Assembly: GCA_964636965.1 (NCBI GenBank)
Contig: CAZWST010000015.1
Coordinates: 1-30,538, forward strand
Source of the DNA: CAG-582 sp964636965
Lineage (GTDB): Bacteria > Bacillota_I > Bacilli_A > RF39 > UBA660
Reading direction: 5' to 3'
DNA: 30,538 nucleotides
Shown piece by piece: positions 7,698 to 16,006 of the stretch (positions are counted from its first letter, which is position 1; each line of letters opens with the position of its first letter). The notes beneath the pieces were generated by a model. The model saw only the letters and a list, made by a program, of their open reading frames with translations, had not been told where the DNA came from and made no database searches. The position numbers and the translations under genes were made by a program.

Positions 7698-8561
7698 ATG
7701 TATAAACTGATAAAAAATGATATGATAAAGGATGGTATTTATTTACTTGAGATAGAAGCTCCTTTAATTACTAAAAAAGCCCTTCCTGGGCAGTTTGTAA
7801 TTGTAATGAGTAAAGAAACTTCAGAAAAAGTTCCTTTAACTATTTATAAGAGTGATAAGGATGCAGGCATTGTAAGTATGATTTATCAAGTTGTTGGAGC
7901 ATCAACTCTTGAACTTTCTATGATGTGTGATCAGATTTATTCTATTGTTGGGCCACTAGGAGAAGCAAGTATACTTGCAACAAGAGTCTCAGAATTTAGG
8001 GATAAACGTGTTTTATTTGTTGCTGGTGGTATAGGCATTGCTCCAATTCTTGCAACTTTATCTTATATGGCATCACGAGGAGTTAAATGTGATTTAATAT
8101 ATGGTGCTAAAAATAAAGATGCACTTATTTTAGAAGATGAAATAAAAAAATATGTAGAGATGCCAATAATTGTTACAGATGATGGAAGTAAAGGATTAAA
8201 AGGTAATGTAGTTGATGCCATGAGTGATTTAAGCAAGTATGATATTTGCCTTGCTATTGGTCCAGTTGTAATGATGAAGTATGTATCTTTAAAAACAAAG
8301 GAATATAATCTTAAAACTATAGTTAGTATGAATCCAATTATGGTGGATGGTACTGGTATGTGTGGGTCTTGTAGATTAATTGTTGATGGTGAAGTTAAAT
8401 TTGCTTGTGTTGATGGACCAGAGTTTGATGGTCATAAAGTAGACTTTGATTTAGCAATTAATAGAATGAAATTATATAAAAATTTTGAAGGAAGAAAGTA
8501 CTTAGAAGCATTAGAAGGAAAAAAACATCATGGTGGATGTGGAGAGTGTAATAATGAATAA
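7698..8561 (+). CDS. nfnA: NfnA: FAD/NAD and [2Fe-2S] subunit of NADH-dependent ferredoxin:NADP+ oxidoreductase
   Basis: 287 residues. It resembles ferredoxin-NADP reductase and PyrK. The N-terminal FAD barrel includes LPGQFVIVM and VPLTIYKSD; the NAD-binding part starts with FVAGGIGIAPILATL (about residue 112). The C-terminal [2Fe-2S] site is GMCGSCRLIVDGEVKFACVDG. A trailing HHGGCGEC is unusual. The ATG at 7698 is preferred because AGGTGA precedes it. The gene overlaps nfnB by 8 nt, so translation is probably coupled. In Nfn this subunit exchanges electrons with NADH while NfnB handles NADPH and low-potential ferredoxin. SudB of sulfide dehydrogenase is a close alternative name. Confidence 0.85.
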   Translation: MYKLIKNDMIKDGIYLLEIEAPLITKKALPGQFVIVMSKETSEKVPLTIYKSDKDAGIVSMIYQVVGASTLELSMMCDQIYSIVGPLGEASILATRVSEFRDKRVLFVAGGIGIAPILATLSYMASRGVKCDLIYGAKNKDALILEDEIKKYVEMPIIVTDDGSKGLKGNVVDAMSDLSKYDICLAIGPVVMMKYVSLKTKEYNLKTIVSMNPIMVDGTGMCGSCRLIVDGEVKFACVDGPEFDGHKVDFDLAINRMKLYKNFEGRKYLEALEGKKHHGGCGECNNE

Positions 8562-9909
8562 AGTAAAAATGCGTACTTTAGATAAAAATAAGCGAATCAA
8601 TAATTTTGATGAAGTTAATTTGGGATATAATAAAGATGAAGCAAGATTAGAAGCAAGTAGATGTTTAAATTGTAAAAATCCTAGGTGTGTTAAAGGATGC
8701 CCAATTGGAATAGAGATTCCTAAATTTATTGAAGCAATAAAAAATGATGATTTAGTTTTGGCTTATGAGATAATTGAAGAGAATAATTTGTTTCCTGGAA
8801 TCTGTGGAAGAGTATGTCCTCAAGAAAAACAATGTGAAAGTATGTGTATTAAAGGTTTAAAGGGAGATGCAATTTCAATTGGTTCCCTTGAAAGATATGT
8901 AGCTGATGAAGCTATGAAAAATAATTTAAGAAAACTTAAGAAAAAGGAAAGTAATGGCAAAAGAGTAGCAATAGTTGGCTCAGGTCCATCAGGACTTGCT
9001 TGTGCATCAATTCTTCAAAGTGAAGGATGCAGTGTTACAATATATGAATCTTTACATAAGGCTGGAGGAGTGTTGACTTATGGTATTCCTGAGTTTAGAC
9101 TTCCTAAAAAAGTAGTTGATAAAGAAATTTCGTCTTTAACAGATATGGGTGTTAGATTTATCTTTGATGCTCCGATCGGAAAATCTCTTTCCATTGATGA
9201 ATTAAGGAGTAAATATGATGCTCTTTATATAGCTACTGGTGCTGGACTTCCAAAGTTTATGGGAATACCTAATGAATGTGCAAGTGGTGTATTTTCTGCT
9301 AATGAAATACTTACAAGAATAAACTTAATGAACGCTAAAAGTGAGAATGCTAATACGCCAATAATTAAGGGAGAAAATGTTATTGTTGTAGGATGTGGAA
9401 ATGTTGCAATGGACGCAGCAAGATCTTTAAGGAGATTTGGATCAAGTGTTTCTATAGTATATAGAAGAACAAGTGAAGAAGCTCCTGCAAGAAAAGAAGA
9501 ACTCTTTCATGCTATGGAAGAAGGTATTACTTTTAAATATTTAACTAATCCAAAAGAAATACTTGTTGATGATAAATTTAATGTTACTGGTATAAGAGTA
9601 GTTGATATGGAATTAATTGATACAGGAGATACACGAAAAAGCGTTAGAGAAATAAGTAATAGTAGTTATGACATTCCTTGTGATATGGTTGTTATGGCAC
9701 TTGGGACTTTGCCAAATACACTTGTAAGAAAAGATGCAAACTTAAAAGTGAATGAAAATAGTTTAATTGAAACAATAGATACAAAGACAAATCTTGATAA
9801 AGTGTATGCTGGAGGAGATGCTGTTACGGGTTCTGCAACGGTCATACTTGCTTATGAAGCTGGAAAGAAAGCAGCAAAAAAGATACTTGAAGAATTTAAT
9901 TTGACATAG
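8554..9909 (+). CDS. nfnB: NfnB: NADPH and Fe-S subunit, GltD-like
   Basis: 451 residues. The N-terminal Fe-S region has CLNCKNPRCVKGCPIGIEIP and CGRVCPQEKQCESMC (about residues 35-105). The FAD site is GSGPSGLACASI (about 143) and the NADPH site GCGNVAMDAARSL (about 283); GGDAVTGSATVILAYEAG near the end is the second FAD contact. This is the glutamate synthase small-subunit fold. No large glutamate synthase subunit is adjacent; the partner is NfnA, pointing to electron bifurcation and not glutamate synthesis. The ATG at 8554 is preceded by GGAGAG inside nfnA. The last codons contain the -35 box of the next gene. Confidence 0.87.
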   Translation: MNKVKMRTLDKNKRINNFDEVNLGYNKDEARLEASRCLNCKNPRCVKGCPIGIEIPKFIEAIKNDDLVLAYEIIEENNLFPGICGRVCPQEKQCESMCIKGLKGDAISIGSLERYVADEAMKNNLRKLKKKESNGKRVAIVGSGPSGLACASILQSEGCSVTIYESLHKAGGVLTYGIPEFRLPKKVVDKEISSLTDMGVRFIFDAPIGKSLSIDELRSKYDALYIATGAGLPKFMGIPNECASGVFSANEILTRINLMNAKSENANTPIIKGENVIVVGCGNVAMDAARSLRRFGSSVSIVYRRTSEEAPARKEELFHAMEEGITFKYLTNPKEILVDDKFNVTGIRVVDMELIDTGDTRKSVREISNSSYDIPCDMVVMALGTLPNTLVRKDANLKVNENSLIETIDTKTNLDKVYAGGDAVTGSATVILAYEAGKKAAKKILEEFNLT

Positions 9910-9929
9910 GGTTAATTTTTATCTATAAT
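9901..9929 (+). promoter_or_regulatory. Perfect consensus promoter inside the nfnB 3' end
   Basis: TTGACA (9901-9906), 17-bp spacer, TATAAT (9924-9929). The -35 box is made of the last two nfnB codons. The start codon is 15 nt after the -10 box. Confidence 0.85.
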
Positions 9930-9944
9930 GTTTAAGGTGATTAT

Positions 9945-10553
9945 ATGAAAGATAATATGGGCTTTATTGTGGCAGGAGTTGTTATACTTGTTATAATTAT
10001 CTCTTGTATACTTTCTAATAAAGAAAAAGAAAAAATCGATGAGGTGGAATTAATGAAGGGAAAACATAATGTAGTTATAAGTGTACGTGACTATGGTAAT
10101 ATTTATTTAGAATTAGATGCAGATATTGCGCCTATTACAGTAACTAATTTTATTTATTTAGTTAATAAAAATTTCTATGATGGATTAACTTTTCATCGTA
10201 TAATGAATAATTTTATGATTCAAGGTGGAGATCCAGCTGGTAATGGAACTGGTGGAAGTGCAACAAAAATTAAAGGGGAATTTTCATCTAATGGGGTAGA
10301 AAACTCGATAAGCCATGAAAGAGGAGTTATTTCAATGGCTCGTAGTAATGATAAAAACTCTGCTAGCAGTCAATTTTTCATTGTTCATAAAGATTCTAAA
10401 TTCTTAGATGGTGATTATGCAGCCTTTGGACATGTTACAAGTGGAATGGAAGTAGTTGATAAAATTGCTGAAACGGCTAAACCAACTGATAATAATGGAA
10501 CAATTAACAAAAATGAACAACCTGTAATTGAATCTATTAGAGTAGTTGACTAA
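9945..10553 (+). CDS. Cyclophilin-type peptidyl-prolyl isomerase, membrane or lipid anchored
   Basis: 202 residues. Residues 1-25 form a hydrophobic segment ending in VIIISC, an acceptable lipobox, so this is a lipoprotein or a single-pass membrane protein with the isomerase outside. The cyclophilin domain (about 40-200) has FHRIMNNFMIQGGDPAGNGTGG, MARSNDKNSASSQFFI and a YAAFGHV strand; the catalytic Arg is in FHR. It assists folding of secreted proteins. An in-frame ATG at 10053 has its own AGGTGG five bases upstream and could give a cytoplasmic form of 166 residues. Confidence 0.9.
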   Translation: MKDNMGFIVAGVVILVIIISCILSNKEKEKIDEVELMKGKHNVVISVRDYGNIYLELDADIAPITVTNFIYLVNKNFYDGLTFHRIMNNFMIQGGDPAGNGTGGSATKIKGEFSSNGVENSISHERGVISMARSNDKNSASSQFFIVHKDSKFLDGDYAAFGHVTSGMEVVDKIAETAKPTDNNGTINKNEQPVIESIRVVD

Positions 10554-10580
10554 CATAACTTAATTGTTATGTTTTTTTTC
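10552..10580 (+). terminator. Terminator of the cyclophilin gene
   Basis: AACATAAC/GTTATGTT stem, loop TTAATT, followed by T7. The stem begins within the stop codon. Confidence 0.85.
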
Positions 10581-10587
10581 TAGTTTA

Positions 10588-10596
10588 TGTTATAAT
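10588..10596 (+). promoter_or_regulatory. Extended -10 promoter of the ltaS-like operon
   Basis: TGTTATAAT 15 nt before the ATG at 10612; the predicted leader is about 9 nt and contains no good Shine-Dalgarno sequence (only GTGAT). Confidence 0.6.
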
Positions 10597-10611
10597 TAAT
10601 ATGTGATTAAT

Positions 10612-12462
10612 ATGAAGAAAATAATTAATAAAACTACAATTTGTTTTATCGTCATGTTTATATCTTTATTTGCAATTTGTCTTTGTACAGATGTTTATAC
10701 AAGAAGCTTATTTGATATATCTTTATTTGAATTTAATAATTTTAGATGCAGGACTCTTTTTATTGGTTTTTCTGTCTCATGGATATTATTTATTTTGCTT
10801 TGTATTTATCTTGTTCCAACAAAAAAAAGAATTAAAGTATTTACCATTGTAGCTGCTTTATTAAATATATTATTATTTTCTCAAGTTTGCTATGCTCAAC
10901 AATTAGGAAAATTTTTAATGGTATCTGATTTATTCTTAGCTGGAGAAGGATTTCAATATATATTTAATATATTCTTAAATTTATATCCTTTAATGGTTAT
11001 TACAATACTTATAAATATTATTATTCTAGGTCTACTTAATTATTTAGATAAAAAATGGGATTTTAAAACAAAAAAAACTAAACCTAGTAAATATGTAATA
11101 GGAGTATTTATTTTACTTATAATTTTATCAAGAAGTTTTTCATTTATTATGTTAGGGCATGATGTTGATTCTAATAATTGGCAAGAAAATTATAATACAA
11201 AGAATATCTATAATAATTTTACTAATCCCAATTCATCTATGTTTGTAACTGGTTTTTATGAATATAATGTAAGAATGATTTATAAATATTTTTATAATTT
11301 GGTAACAGAAGATAAAGTGGTGCTTAGAGCAAATGTTGATAACTATAATAGTATTTATGGAACTACTTATACTGAAAATGATTATACAGGTATATTTAAA
11401 GATAAAAGTGTTATATTTGTAATGATGGAAAGTATTGATTCTTGGATTATTGATAATAGTACTATGCCAACGTTAAGGTATTTAATGGATACGGGGCTTA
11501 ATTTTACTAATAGGTATTCTCCATTCTTTAATGGAGGGCAAACTATTAATACTGAGTTTGCTTTAAATACAGGTATGTATGCTATATCAAATAAAAAAAC
11601 TATTTATGATATAGATGATGTAGATTATAATTATAGTTTAGCAAATACTTTAAGAAATAATGGATATAAAGTTAATTCTTTTCATGCTAATTCTGGTTCA
11701 TTTTATAACAGAGAAAAATTTCATAAATGGTTAGGTTATGATAATCATTATTCTTCTTTAGATATGCAAGATAAAGGATTACTTTCTCGAGATGTTAATT
11801 ATTTTTCTGATTCGGAATTTATAAAGAATGATGAGTTACATAATTTGTTTATAAATGATGAAAAGTTCTTAAGTTTTATGACAACTTATTCAGCACATCT
11901 TGAGTATACTGAAGGCAATAAAGTTTATAAGTCTATCCCACATTATTTAGATAAAAATAAATATAGTCAAGAGGAATATATATATCGTACACTTGCAAGT
12001 GACACAGATAGATTTTTAAGTATTTTGCTTAAGCGTTTAGAAGAAGATAAAAAAATTGATGATGTTGTTTTAGTGCTTGTAAGTGATCACTATGTATATG
12101 GCTACTCAGATCCTTCTTATGTTGCTTTAAAGAAAGATGTTATAAATGATCGTAAATTTTTACAAAATACTCCTTTTGTTATATGGTCAAAAGGTCTTGA
12201 ACATAAAAGTGTTGATACTATATTAGATACTGCTGATATATTGCCAACCTTACTAAATATGTTAGATATTAAATATGATCCAAATAGTTATTTAGGCACT
12301 GATGTTTTTTCAAATACTCATGATAACTTTGTTTGGTTTTCAGATGGTTCTTATATAGCTTCAAAAGATTGCTTACTTTCTAAAGAGGCTATATTAACTA
12401 AAGTCAATTATAATATTCAAAAGAATAAATCAATCTTGTTAACTAATTATTATGGAATATAA
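10612..12462 (+). CDS. LtaS-type membrane sulfatase (lipoteichoic acid synthase family)
   Basis: 616 residues. Five N-terminal TM segments (about residues 8-180) precede an extracellular sulfatase-fold domain. Active-site elements in order: the metal Glu in FVMMESIDSW (about 272), the nucleophile Thr in NGGQTINTEFALNTGMY (about 310), FHANSGSFYNREKF, and the metal Asp-His in VSDHY (about 491). The family polymerises glycerol phosphate from phosphatidylglycerol onto a lipid anchor outside the cell. Whether this copy is the synthase, a primase or another phosphoglycerol transferase cannot be told from sequence. The ATG is used because the upstream GTG lies at the likely transcript start. First gene of a three-gene operon. 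Confidence 0.88.
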   Translation: MKKIINKTTICFIVMFISLFAICLCTDVYTRSLFDISLFEFNNFRCRTLFIGFSVSWILFILLCIYLVPTKKRIKVFTIVAALLNILLFSQVCYAQQLGKFLMVSDLFLAGEGFQYIFNIFLNLYPLMVITILINIIILGLLNYLDKKWDFKTKKTKPSKYVIGVFILLIILSRSFSFIMLGHDVDSNNWQENYNTKNIYNNFTNPNSSMFVTGFYEYNVRMIYKYFYNLVTEDKVVLRANVDNYNSIYGTTYTENDYTGIFKDKSVIFVMMESIDSWIIDNSTMPTLRYLMDTGLNFTNRYSPFFNGGQTINTEFALNTGMYAISNKKTIYDIDDVDYNYSLANTLRNNGYKVNSFHANSGSFYNREKFHKWLGYDNHYSSLDMQDKGLLSRDVNYFSDSEFIKNDELHNLFINDEKFLSFMTTYSAHLEYTEGNKVYKSIPHYLDKNKYSQEEYIYRTLASDTDRFLSILLKRLEEDKKIDDVVLVLVSDHYVYGYSDPSYVALKKDVINDRKFLQNTPFVIWSKGLEHKSVDTILDTADILPTLLNMLDIKYDPNSYLGTDVFSNTHDNFVWFSDGSYIASKDCLLSKEAILTKVNYNIQKNKSILLTNYYGI

Positions 12463-12471
12463 GGAGAGATT

Positions 12472-13077
12472 ATGAAAGATACTAGAGAAATTATATTGTT
12501 TTTTAGAGAGGATATTAACTTTAGCTTAGTAGACGCATCACATGAGATTTTATCTAGGTATAAAGAATTAGATGATCCGGTTTTACTTCCTGATGATGGT
12601 AAAAATATGGCTCCATTAATAATATTTGGTAAAAATCCAAACTTTAAATTGCAAGTTAGTCGAGCTTCAGTTAATTTTATTGTTAACTATAAATATTTTG
12701 ATAAACTTGCAACTATAATGTTTGATATGGTTGATATTTTTGAAGAATTAAATTCACATTTTTCTAAAATTGGTTATATATCTAATACATTTATAGAATT
12801 AATTAATAAAAAAAGAATTATAAGTAAGTATTTTATTCAAGATGAATTTGATTCAATTAAAGATTTTAATTTGAGTTTTTATCGTATTATCACTAATAAG
12901 TATTCTAATATAAATTGTTGGGAAAGATTTATTACTAATGAACAAGTATTTAAAGAAATACTTGTTCAGCATGACTTTAATACGATTATAGATAGTGATA
13001 TTAATTTAAATATGAAGTTTATTAAAGAATTTATTAACACTTCTAATGAATTTTTAGATAAAAGGATAGATGTATAA
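12472..13077 (+). CDS. Unrecognised soluble protein in the ltaS-vanZ operon
   Basis: 201 residues, not recognised. There is no signal peptide or TM segment; it is a mixed alpha/beta sequence with many aromatic and Asn/Lys residues. The N-terminal half reads like a substrate- or partner-binding beta region (DDPVLLPDDGKNMAPLIIFG) and the C-terminal half is probably helical. It starts 9 nt after the sulfatase gene with a strong AAGGAGAG site and overlaps vanZ in TAATG, so it is certainly co-translated. A cytoplasmic accessory role in envelope polymer synthesis is possible but unsupported. Confidence 0.7.
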   Translation: MKDTREIILFFREDINFSLVDASHEILSRYKELDDPVLLPDDGKNMAPLIIFGKNPNFKLQVSRASVNFIVNYKYFDKLATIMFDMVDIFEELNSHFSKIGYISNTFIELINKKRIISKYFIQDEFDSIKDFNLSFYRIITNKYSNINCWERFITNEQVFKEILVQHDFNTIIDSDINLNMKFIKEFINTSNEFLDKRIDV

Positions 13078-13535
13078 TGAGAAAAGTTGCTTCAGTATTT
13101 TTGCTTGTTGTTTGGCTTATCTTAATTTTTAATTTTTCTAGCGATAATGGAGCTGAATCAAGCGGTATGAGTGAAAAACTTATTAAGACAGTTGTTAGTC
13201 TTCTAAGTGATATAGAAAGTGATAGCGATGAAATGAACGAGATAGTAGAAAAGTATTCTTTTCCAGTAAGAAAGCTAGCTCACTTTACTGAGTATTTTAT
13301 ACTAGGAGTTATTGTACTAAACTGTTTAGTTACTTTTGGTGTTAATAAAAGAACTCTAATATATACTTCATTATTTTGTATAATAGTTGCTGCTACAGAT
13401 GAATATCACCAAACATTCATTAGTGGTCGTAGTGGAAATATTAATGATATTCTATTAGATTCTAGTGGTTCTTTAATTGGAACATATTTAGTAAGTAGAT
13501 TTTATTTATTTAAAGAATATTATAAAAAGAAATGA
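13077..13535 (+). CDS. VanZ-like membrane protein
   Basis: 152 residues with about four hydrophobic segments. The VanZ signature is clear: FPVRKLAHFTEYFILG and ATDEYHQTFISGRSGNINDI, then LLDSSGSLIG. VanZ in Enterococcus gives low-level teicoplanin resistance; the chemistry of chromosomal homologues is unknown, and resistance should not be assumed here. The start overlaps the stop of the previous gene by one base. It is the last gene of the operon. Confidence 0.87.
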   Translation: MRKVASVFLLVVWLILIFNFSSDNGAESSGMSEKLIKTVVSLLSDIESDSDEMNEIVEKYSFPVRKLAHFTEYFILGVIVLNCLVTFGVNKRTLIYTSLFCIIVAATDEYHQTFISGRSGNINDILLDSSGSLIGTYLVSRFYLFKEYYKKK

Positions 13536-13545
13536 TTAATATAAA

Positions 13546-13576
13546 AAAACAAAGATTCAAATCTTTGTTTTTTATA
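13546..13576 (+). terminator. Terminator after vanZ
   Basis: Perfect 11-bp AAAACAAAGAT/ATCTTTGTTTT stem, loop TCAA, then a T-run; the A-run before it would let it act on both strands. Confidence 0.85.
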
Positions 13577-13599
13577 TCACCTAATGACTGAGGTATAAT
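13571..13599 (+). promoter_or_regulatory. Promoter of the XRE gene
   Basis: TTTATA (13571-13576), 17-bp spacer, TATAAT (13594-13599). The -35 overlaps the terminator tail. Confidence 0.55.
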
Positions 13600-13643
13600 T
13601 TCCTGTTTTTATGGAATAATTAACTTAGTAGAGGTGAAGACTT

Positions 13644-13886
13644 ATGAATAAAGAAGATGAAATATATGTTTATTATTTAATAGGTCAAAACTTGAAAAGA
13701 ATTAGAAAATCCAAAGGTTATACACAAGAGAGATTAGCTGAAGAGTCTACTTATTCGATTGGTTTTATTATGAATATAGAGAGTAGTAAATATACTCAAA
13801 CATTTTCTTTAGGTACTCTTTGGAGATTTTCTAAAGTACTAAATTGTGATATTAGAGAATTTTTTAAGCCTCTTGATGAGGATTAA
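13644..13886 (+). CDS. Small XRE-family (Cro/CI-type) regulator
   Basis: 80 residues, essentially one helix-turn-helix domain: GQNLKRIRKSKGYTQERLAE, ESTYSIGFIMNIESSK, then LWRFSKVLNCDIREFF. There is no effector domain. A ribosome binding site AGAGGTGAAG precedes the ATG. It is convergent with sigK and the two reading frames overlap by 3 bp (13883-13885, stop codons interleaved) with no terminator between, so transcripts may interfere. It lies just outside the sigK element; targets are unknown. Confidence 0.85.
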   Translation: MNKEDEIYVYYLIGQNLKRIRKSKGYTQERLAEESTYSIGFIMNIESSKYTQTFSLGTLWRFSKVLNCDIREFFKPLDED

Positions 13887-14250
13887 AATTCTCCACCATC
13901 TTTTTTAAATTCACGATAGAGCTTAGTTATAGCTCTTTTTTCTATTCTAGAAACATAAGATCTTGATATGCCTAAAAGAGAAGATATTTCTTTTTGGGTA
14001 TATTCATCACTTTCAAATAAACCATATCTTTTTATTATTATTTCTTTTTCTCTTTTATTTAAGACGGATAAATATTTATTTAATTTTGTGATATTATCCT
14101 TATTGTGAATAAGTTCAGATAATTCTTTATTATTGGCTTTAATAACATCTATTAAGTTTATTTCATTACCATCTTTATCATAACCAATTGAATCATTTAA
14201 AGAAACATTGTTATTATTTTTCTTATTACTTCTGAAGTACATCAATATTT
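13883..14250 (-). CDS. sigK: sigK 3' half: SigK regions 3-4
   Basis: 3' half of the gene for sigma-K, the late mother-cell sporulation sigma factor. The frame is open from the att core (14251-14255) to the stop at 13883; it has no proper start of its own and must be read after element excision. Family marks: ILMYFRSNK, SIGYDKDGNEINLIDVI, LNKREKEIIIKRYGL and the region 4 helix-turn-helix YTQKEISSLLGISRSYVSRI, then EKRAITKLYREF. Joined to the 5' half (18392-18068) it gives 230 residues, normal SigK length. An internal ATG-ATG at 14245 could open the frame before excision but has no ribosome binding site and would lack regions 2-3. Confidence 0.93.
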
Positions 14251-14277
14251 CATTTGCAATATTAACATTTAGGAAAC
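14251..14277. other. Attachment half-site at the sigK 3' junction
   Basis: Core CATTT (14251-14255), GC, then a 20-bp arm (14258-14277). The arm is 16/20 identical to the reverse complement of 18047-18066 at the other junction. The recombinase stop codon (14281-14279) begins just beyond the arm. Confidence 0.85.
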
Positions 14278-14278
14278 T

Positions 14279-15853
14279 TTAAACATAAGTTATTTCAATG
14301 GTAGAGCCTTTTACACATACCTTTTTTATGAGTAAGTCAATATAATATTTTTTTTCTTTATTATCTAATTTATTTATATATGATTTATAATTATTGATAA
14401 TGTATTCTGGACTTACTTTATTATCGTTTCTTTCTTTTTCTAGTTCAGATTTTAATTTATTATTTATATTTTCTAGTGTAAGTATTTCTTGATTTATTTT
14501 GGGAATTATATTTATATCTAAGTATTTTATTTTTTTAATTAAATCTTTGATGATTCGTTCATTTTTATCTATCTCTTGCTCTAGTGAACTTCTTTTTTGA
14601 ACTTTTAAATTATTTTTTAGTTTGTTTAAATATTTTATAAAAGTGTTTGTGTCTATATTTATATTTAGTATATGGTTTATAATTATTTCATCAAGTGTCG
14701 TACCATTTATGTTTTTAGAATTACAGAGATTTCTTTTACTTTTTTCTTTCTTTTCACAGATATAGTCATAAATTATGCCATTATGTTTATTACTTCTTAC
14801 TTTTGGACGCATGGAAGTATTACATATGGGACATTTAATAAGGCCTGATAAAAGGGCAGTAGAGGTGATTATTTTTCTTAGGCGAAGAGATTTATTTGAA
14901 CTTAATATATCATTTATTTTTAAAAATGTTTCACTTTTTATAATTCCAGGGTGTTCTCCAATGGCGACAATCCATTCTTCATAATTCCTTTTCTTTATTA
15001 CTTTATGATTAATATTTTTTGTTTTGTTATAAACCATTAAGCCATTTTTAGAATTAATTAGTGAAGTGTCTTCATATACTTTTGCACCTAAAGATTTATA
15101 ATATAAAAGTATTTTTTTATCAGCTATTACATATACAGGGTTGGTTAAGATGTTTTTTAAACTAAATCTTGTGTAATATGTTCCTTTTTTGGAATAGATA
15201 TTATTATTCATTAAGTAGGTTTCTAATTTAGTTAACGATTTGTAGTCAAGATACTTATTAAATATTAATTTGATGTTATCTATATAGTCGTCTTGAATTA
15301 ATTTATAGTATTTAATTTTCTTTCCGTCACTTCTTGTTATTATACATGGCATGCTTTTATATCCCGTAGGTGTGCATCCACCTAACCAAACTCCTGATTT
15401 GGCCATATTAAGCATATTATCTTTTATACGTTCAGCAATTGTATTTCTTTCAAGTTCAGCAAATACTGATATCATGTAAGTCATGGCTTTTCCACTTGGT
15501 GTAACTGTTTCAATGTTTTCTGTTGCTGAGATGAATGTTAGATTATAAGTATCAAATATATTCATTAATTTAGCAAAGTCTTTAACATTTCTACTTATTC
15601 GGTCTAATTTATAAAATATTAATAGCTTTATTTTATTAGCTTTAATATCATTTATTAGTTCCTTAAACTTTGGCCGATTGATGTTATAACCTGAATATCC
15701 TTCATCTTCATATATTAATATATCTTCATCTTTTATATCGGAAATGCGCATCTTTAAAGTGTTAATACACAAGTTTATTTGATTTTTTGTGCTTTCGCCA
15801 GATCCAGTAAATTTTGATTTTCTTGAATAAATGGCATATTTTCTAGTATCCAT
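14279..15853 (-). CDS. Large serine recombinase of the sigK element (SpoIVCA-like)
   Basis: 524 residues. It would excise the element from sigK in the mother cell. The catalytic domain has KYAIYSRKSKFTGSGES (nucleophile Ser13), EDEGYSGYNINRPKFKELI and IFYKLDRISRNV. The recombinase domain follows (about 150-330), then a zinc ribbon from about residue 340 (CPICNTSM ... YICEKK ... LCNSKN) and a Lys-rich coiled coil (about 410-490). The YSRKSKFTGxGES start is like Clostridium skin recombinases, and the STIEITYV ending resembles that of SpoIVCA. AGAGGTG precedes the ATG. It is divergent from the hydrolase gene and its stop abuts the attachment arm. Confidence 0.93.
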   Translation of the reverse strand: MDTRKYAIYSRKSKFTGSGESTKNQINLCINTLKMRISDIKDEDILIYEDEGYSGYNINRPKFKELINDIKANKIKLLIFYKLDRISRNVKDFAKLMNIFDTYNLTFISATENIETVTPSGKAMTYMISVFAELERNTIAERIKDNMLNMAKSGVWLGGCTPTGYKSMPCIITRSDGKKIKYYKLIQDDYIDNIKLIFNKYLDYKSLTKLETYLMNNNIYSKKGTYYTRFSLKNILTNPVYVIADKKILLYYKSLGAKVYEDTSLINSKNGLMVYNKTKNINHKVIKKRNYEEWIVAIGEHPGIIKSETFLKINDILSSNKSLRLRKIITSTALLSGLIKCPICNTSMRPKVRSNKHNGIIYDYICEKKEKSKRNLCNSKNINGTTLDEIIINHILNINIDTNTFIKYLNKLKNNLKVQKRSSLEQEIDKNERIIKDLIKKIKYLDINIIPKINQEILTLENINNKLKSELEKERNDNKVSPEYIINNYKSYINKLDNKEKKYYIDLLIKKVCVKGSTIEITYV

Positions 15854-15866
15854 AAAACACCTCTTT

Positions 15867-15872
15867 ATTATA
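15867..15872 (-). promoter_or_regulatory. -10 box of the recombinase gene
   Basis: TATAAT on the minus strand, 13 nt before the ATG; no convincing -35 or sigma-E match. The leader would be very short. Confidence 0.4.
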
Positions 15873-15913
15873 TATTGTAAATACTGGTAAAAAATGTGTT
15901 TAAATACCCAAGA

Positions 15914-15957
15914 AATATGTCAACTAGGTTGACATATTATTTTAATTATGGTATTTT
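15914..15957 (+). promoter_or_regulatory. Palindromic operator over the promoter of the hydrolase gene
   Basis: Perfect 11-bp inverted repeat AATATGTCAAC / GTTGACATATT (15914-15924 and 15928-15938, spacer TAG). Its right arm contains TTGACA (15929-15934), which is 17 bp from a TG-extended TATTTT (15952-15957). It looks like a dimeric repressor site. It lies in the divergent region between recombinase and hydrolase, so it could act on both. Confidence 0.6.
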
Positions 15958-16006
15958 GAATAAGTGTGTTGTTTTCTTATATTAAAACAGAAGGGGATGA
16001 GCATAA

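Noticed and set aside
13077..13535. VanZ as evidence of glycopeptide resistance
   Set aside because: Chromosomal VanZ-like proteins are common and no vanHAX-type genes are present.
14775..14984. 69-codon + strand ORF inside the recombinase gene
   Set aside because: Antisense to the zinc-ribbon region with no start signals; a shadow frame.
15854..15960. Sigma-E promoter for the recombinase
   Set aside because: Best -35/-10 pairs have the wrong spacing or poor -10 matches; a TATAAT box close to the start fits better.
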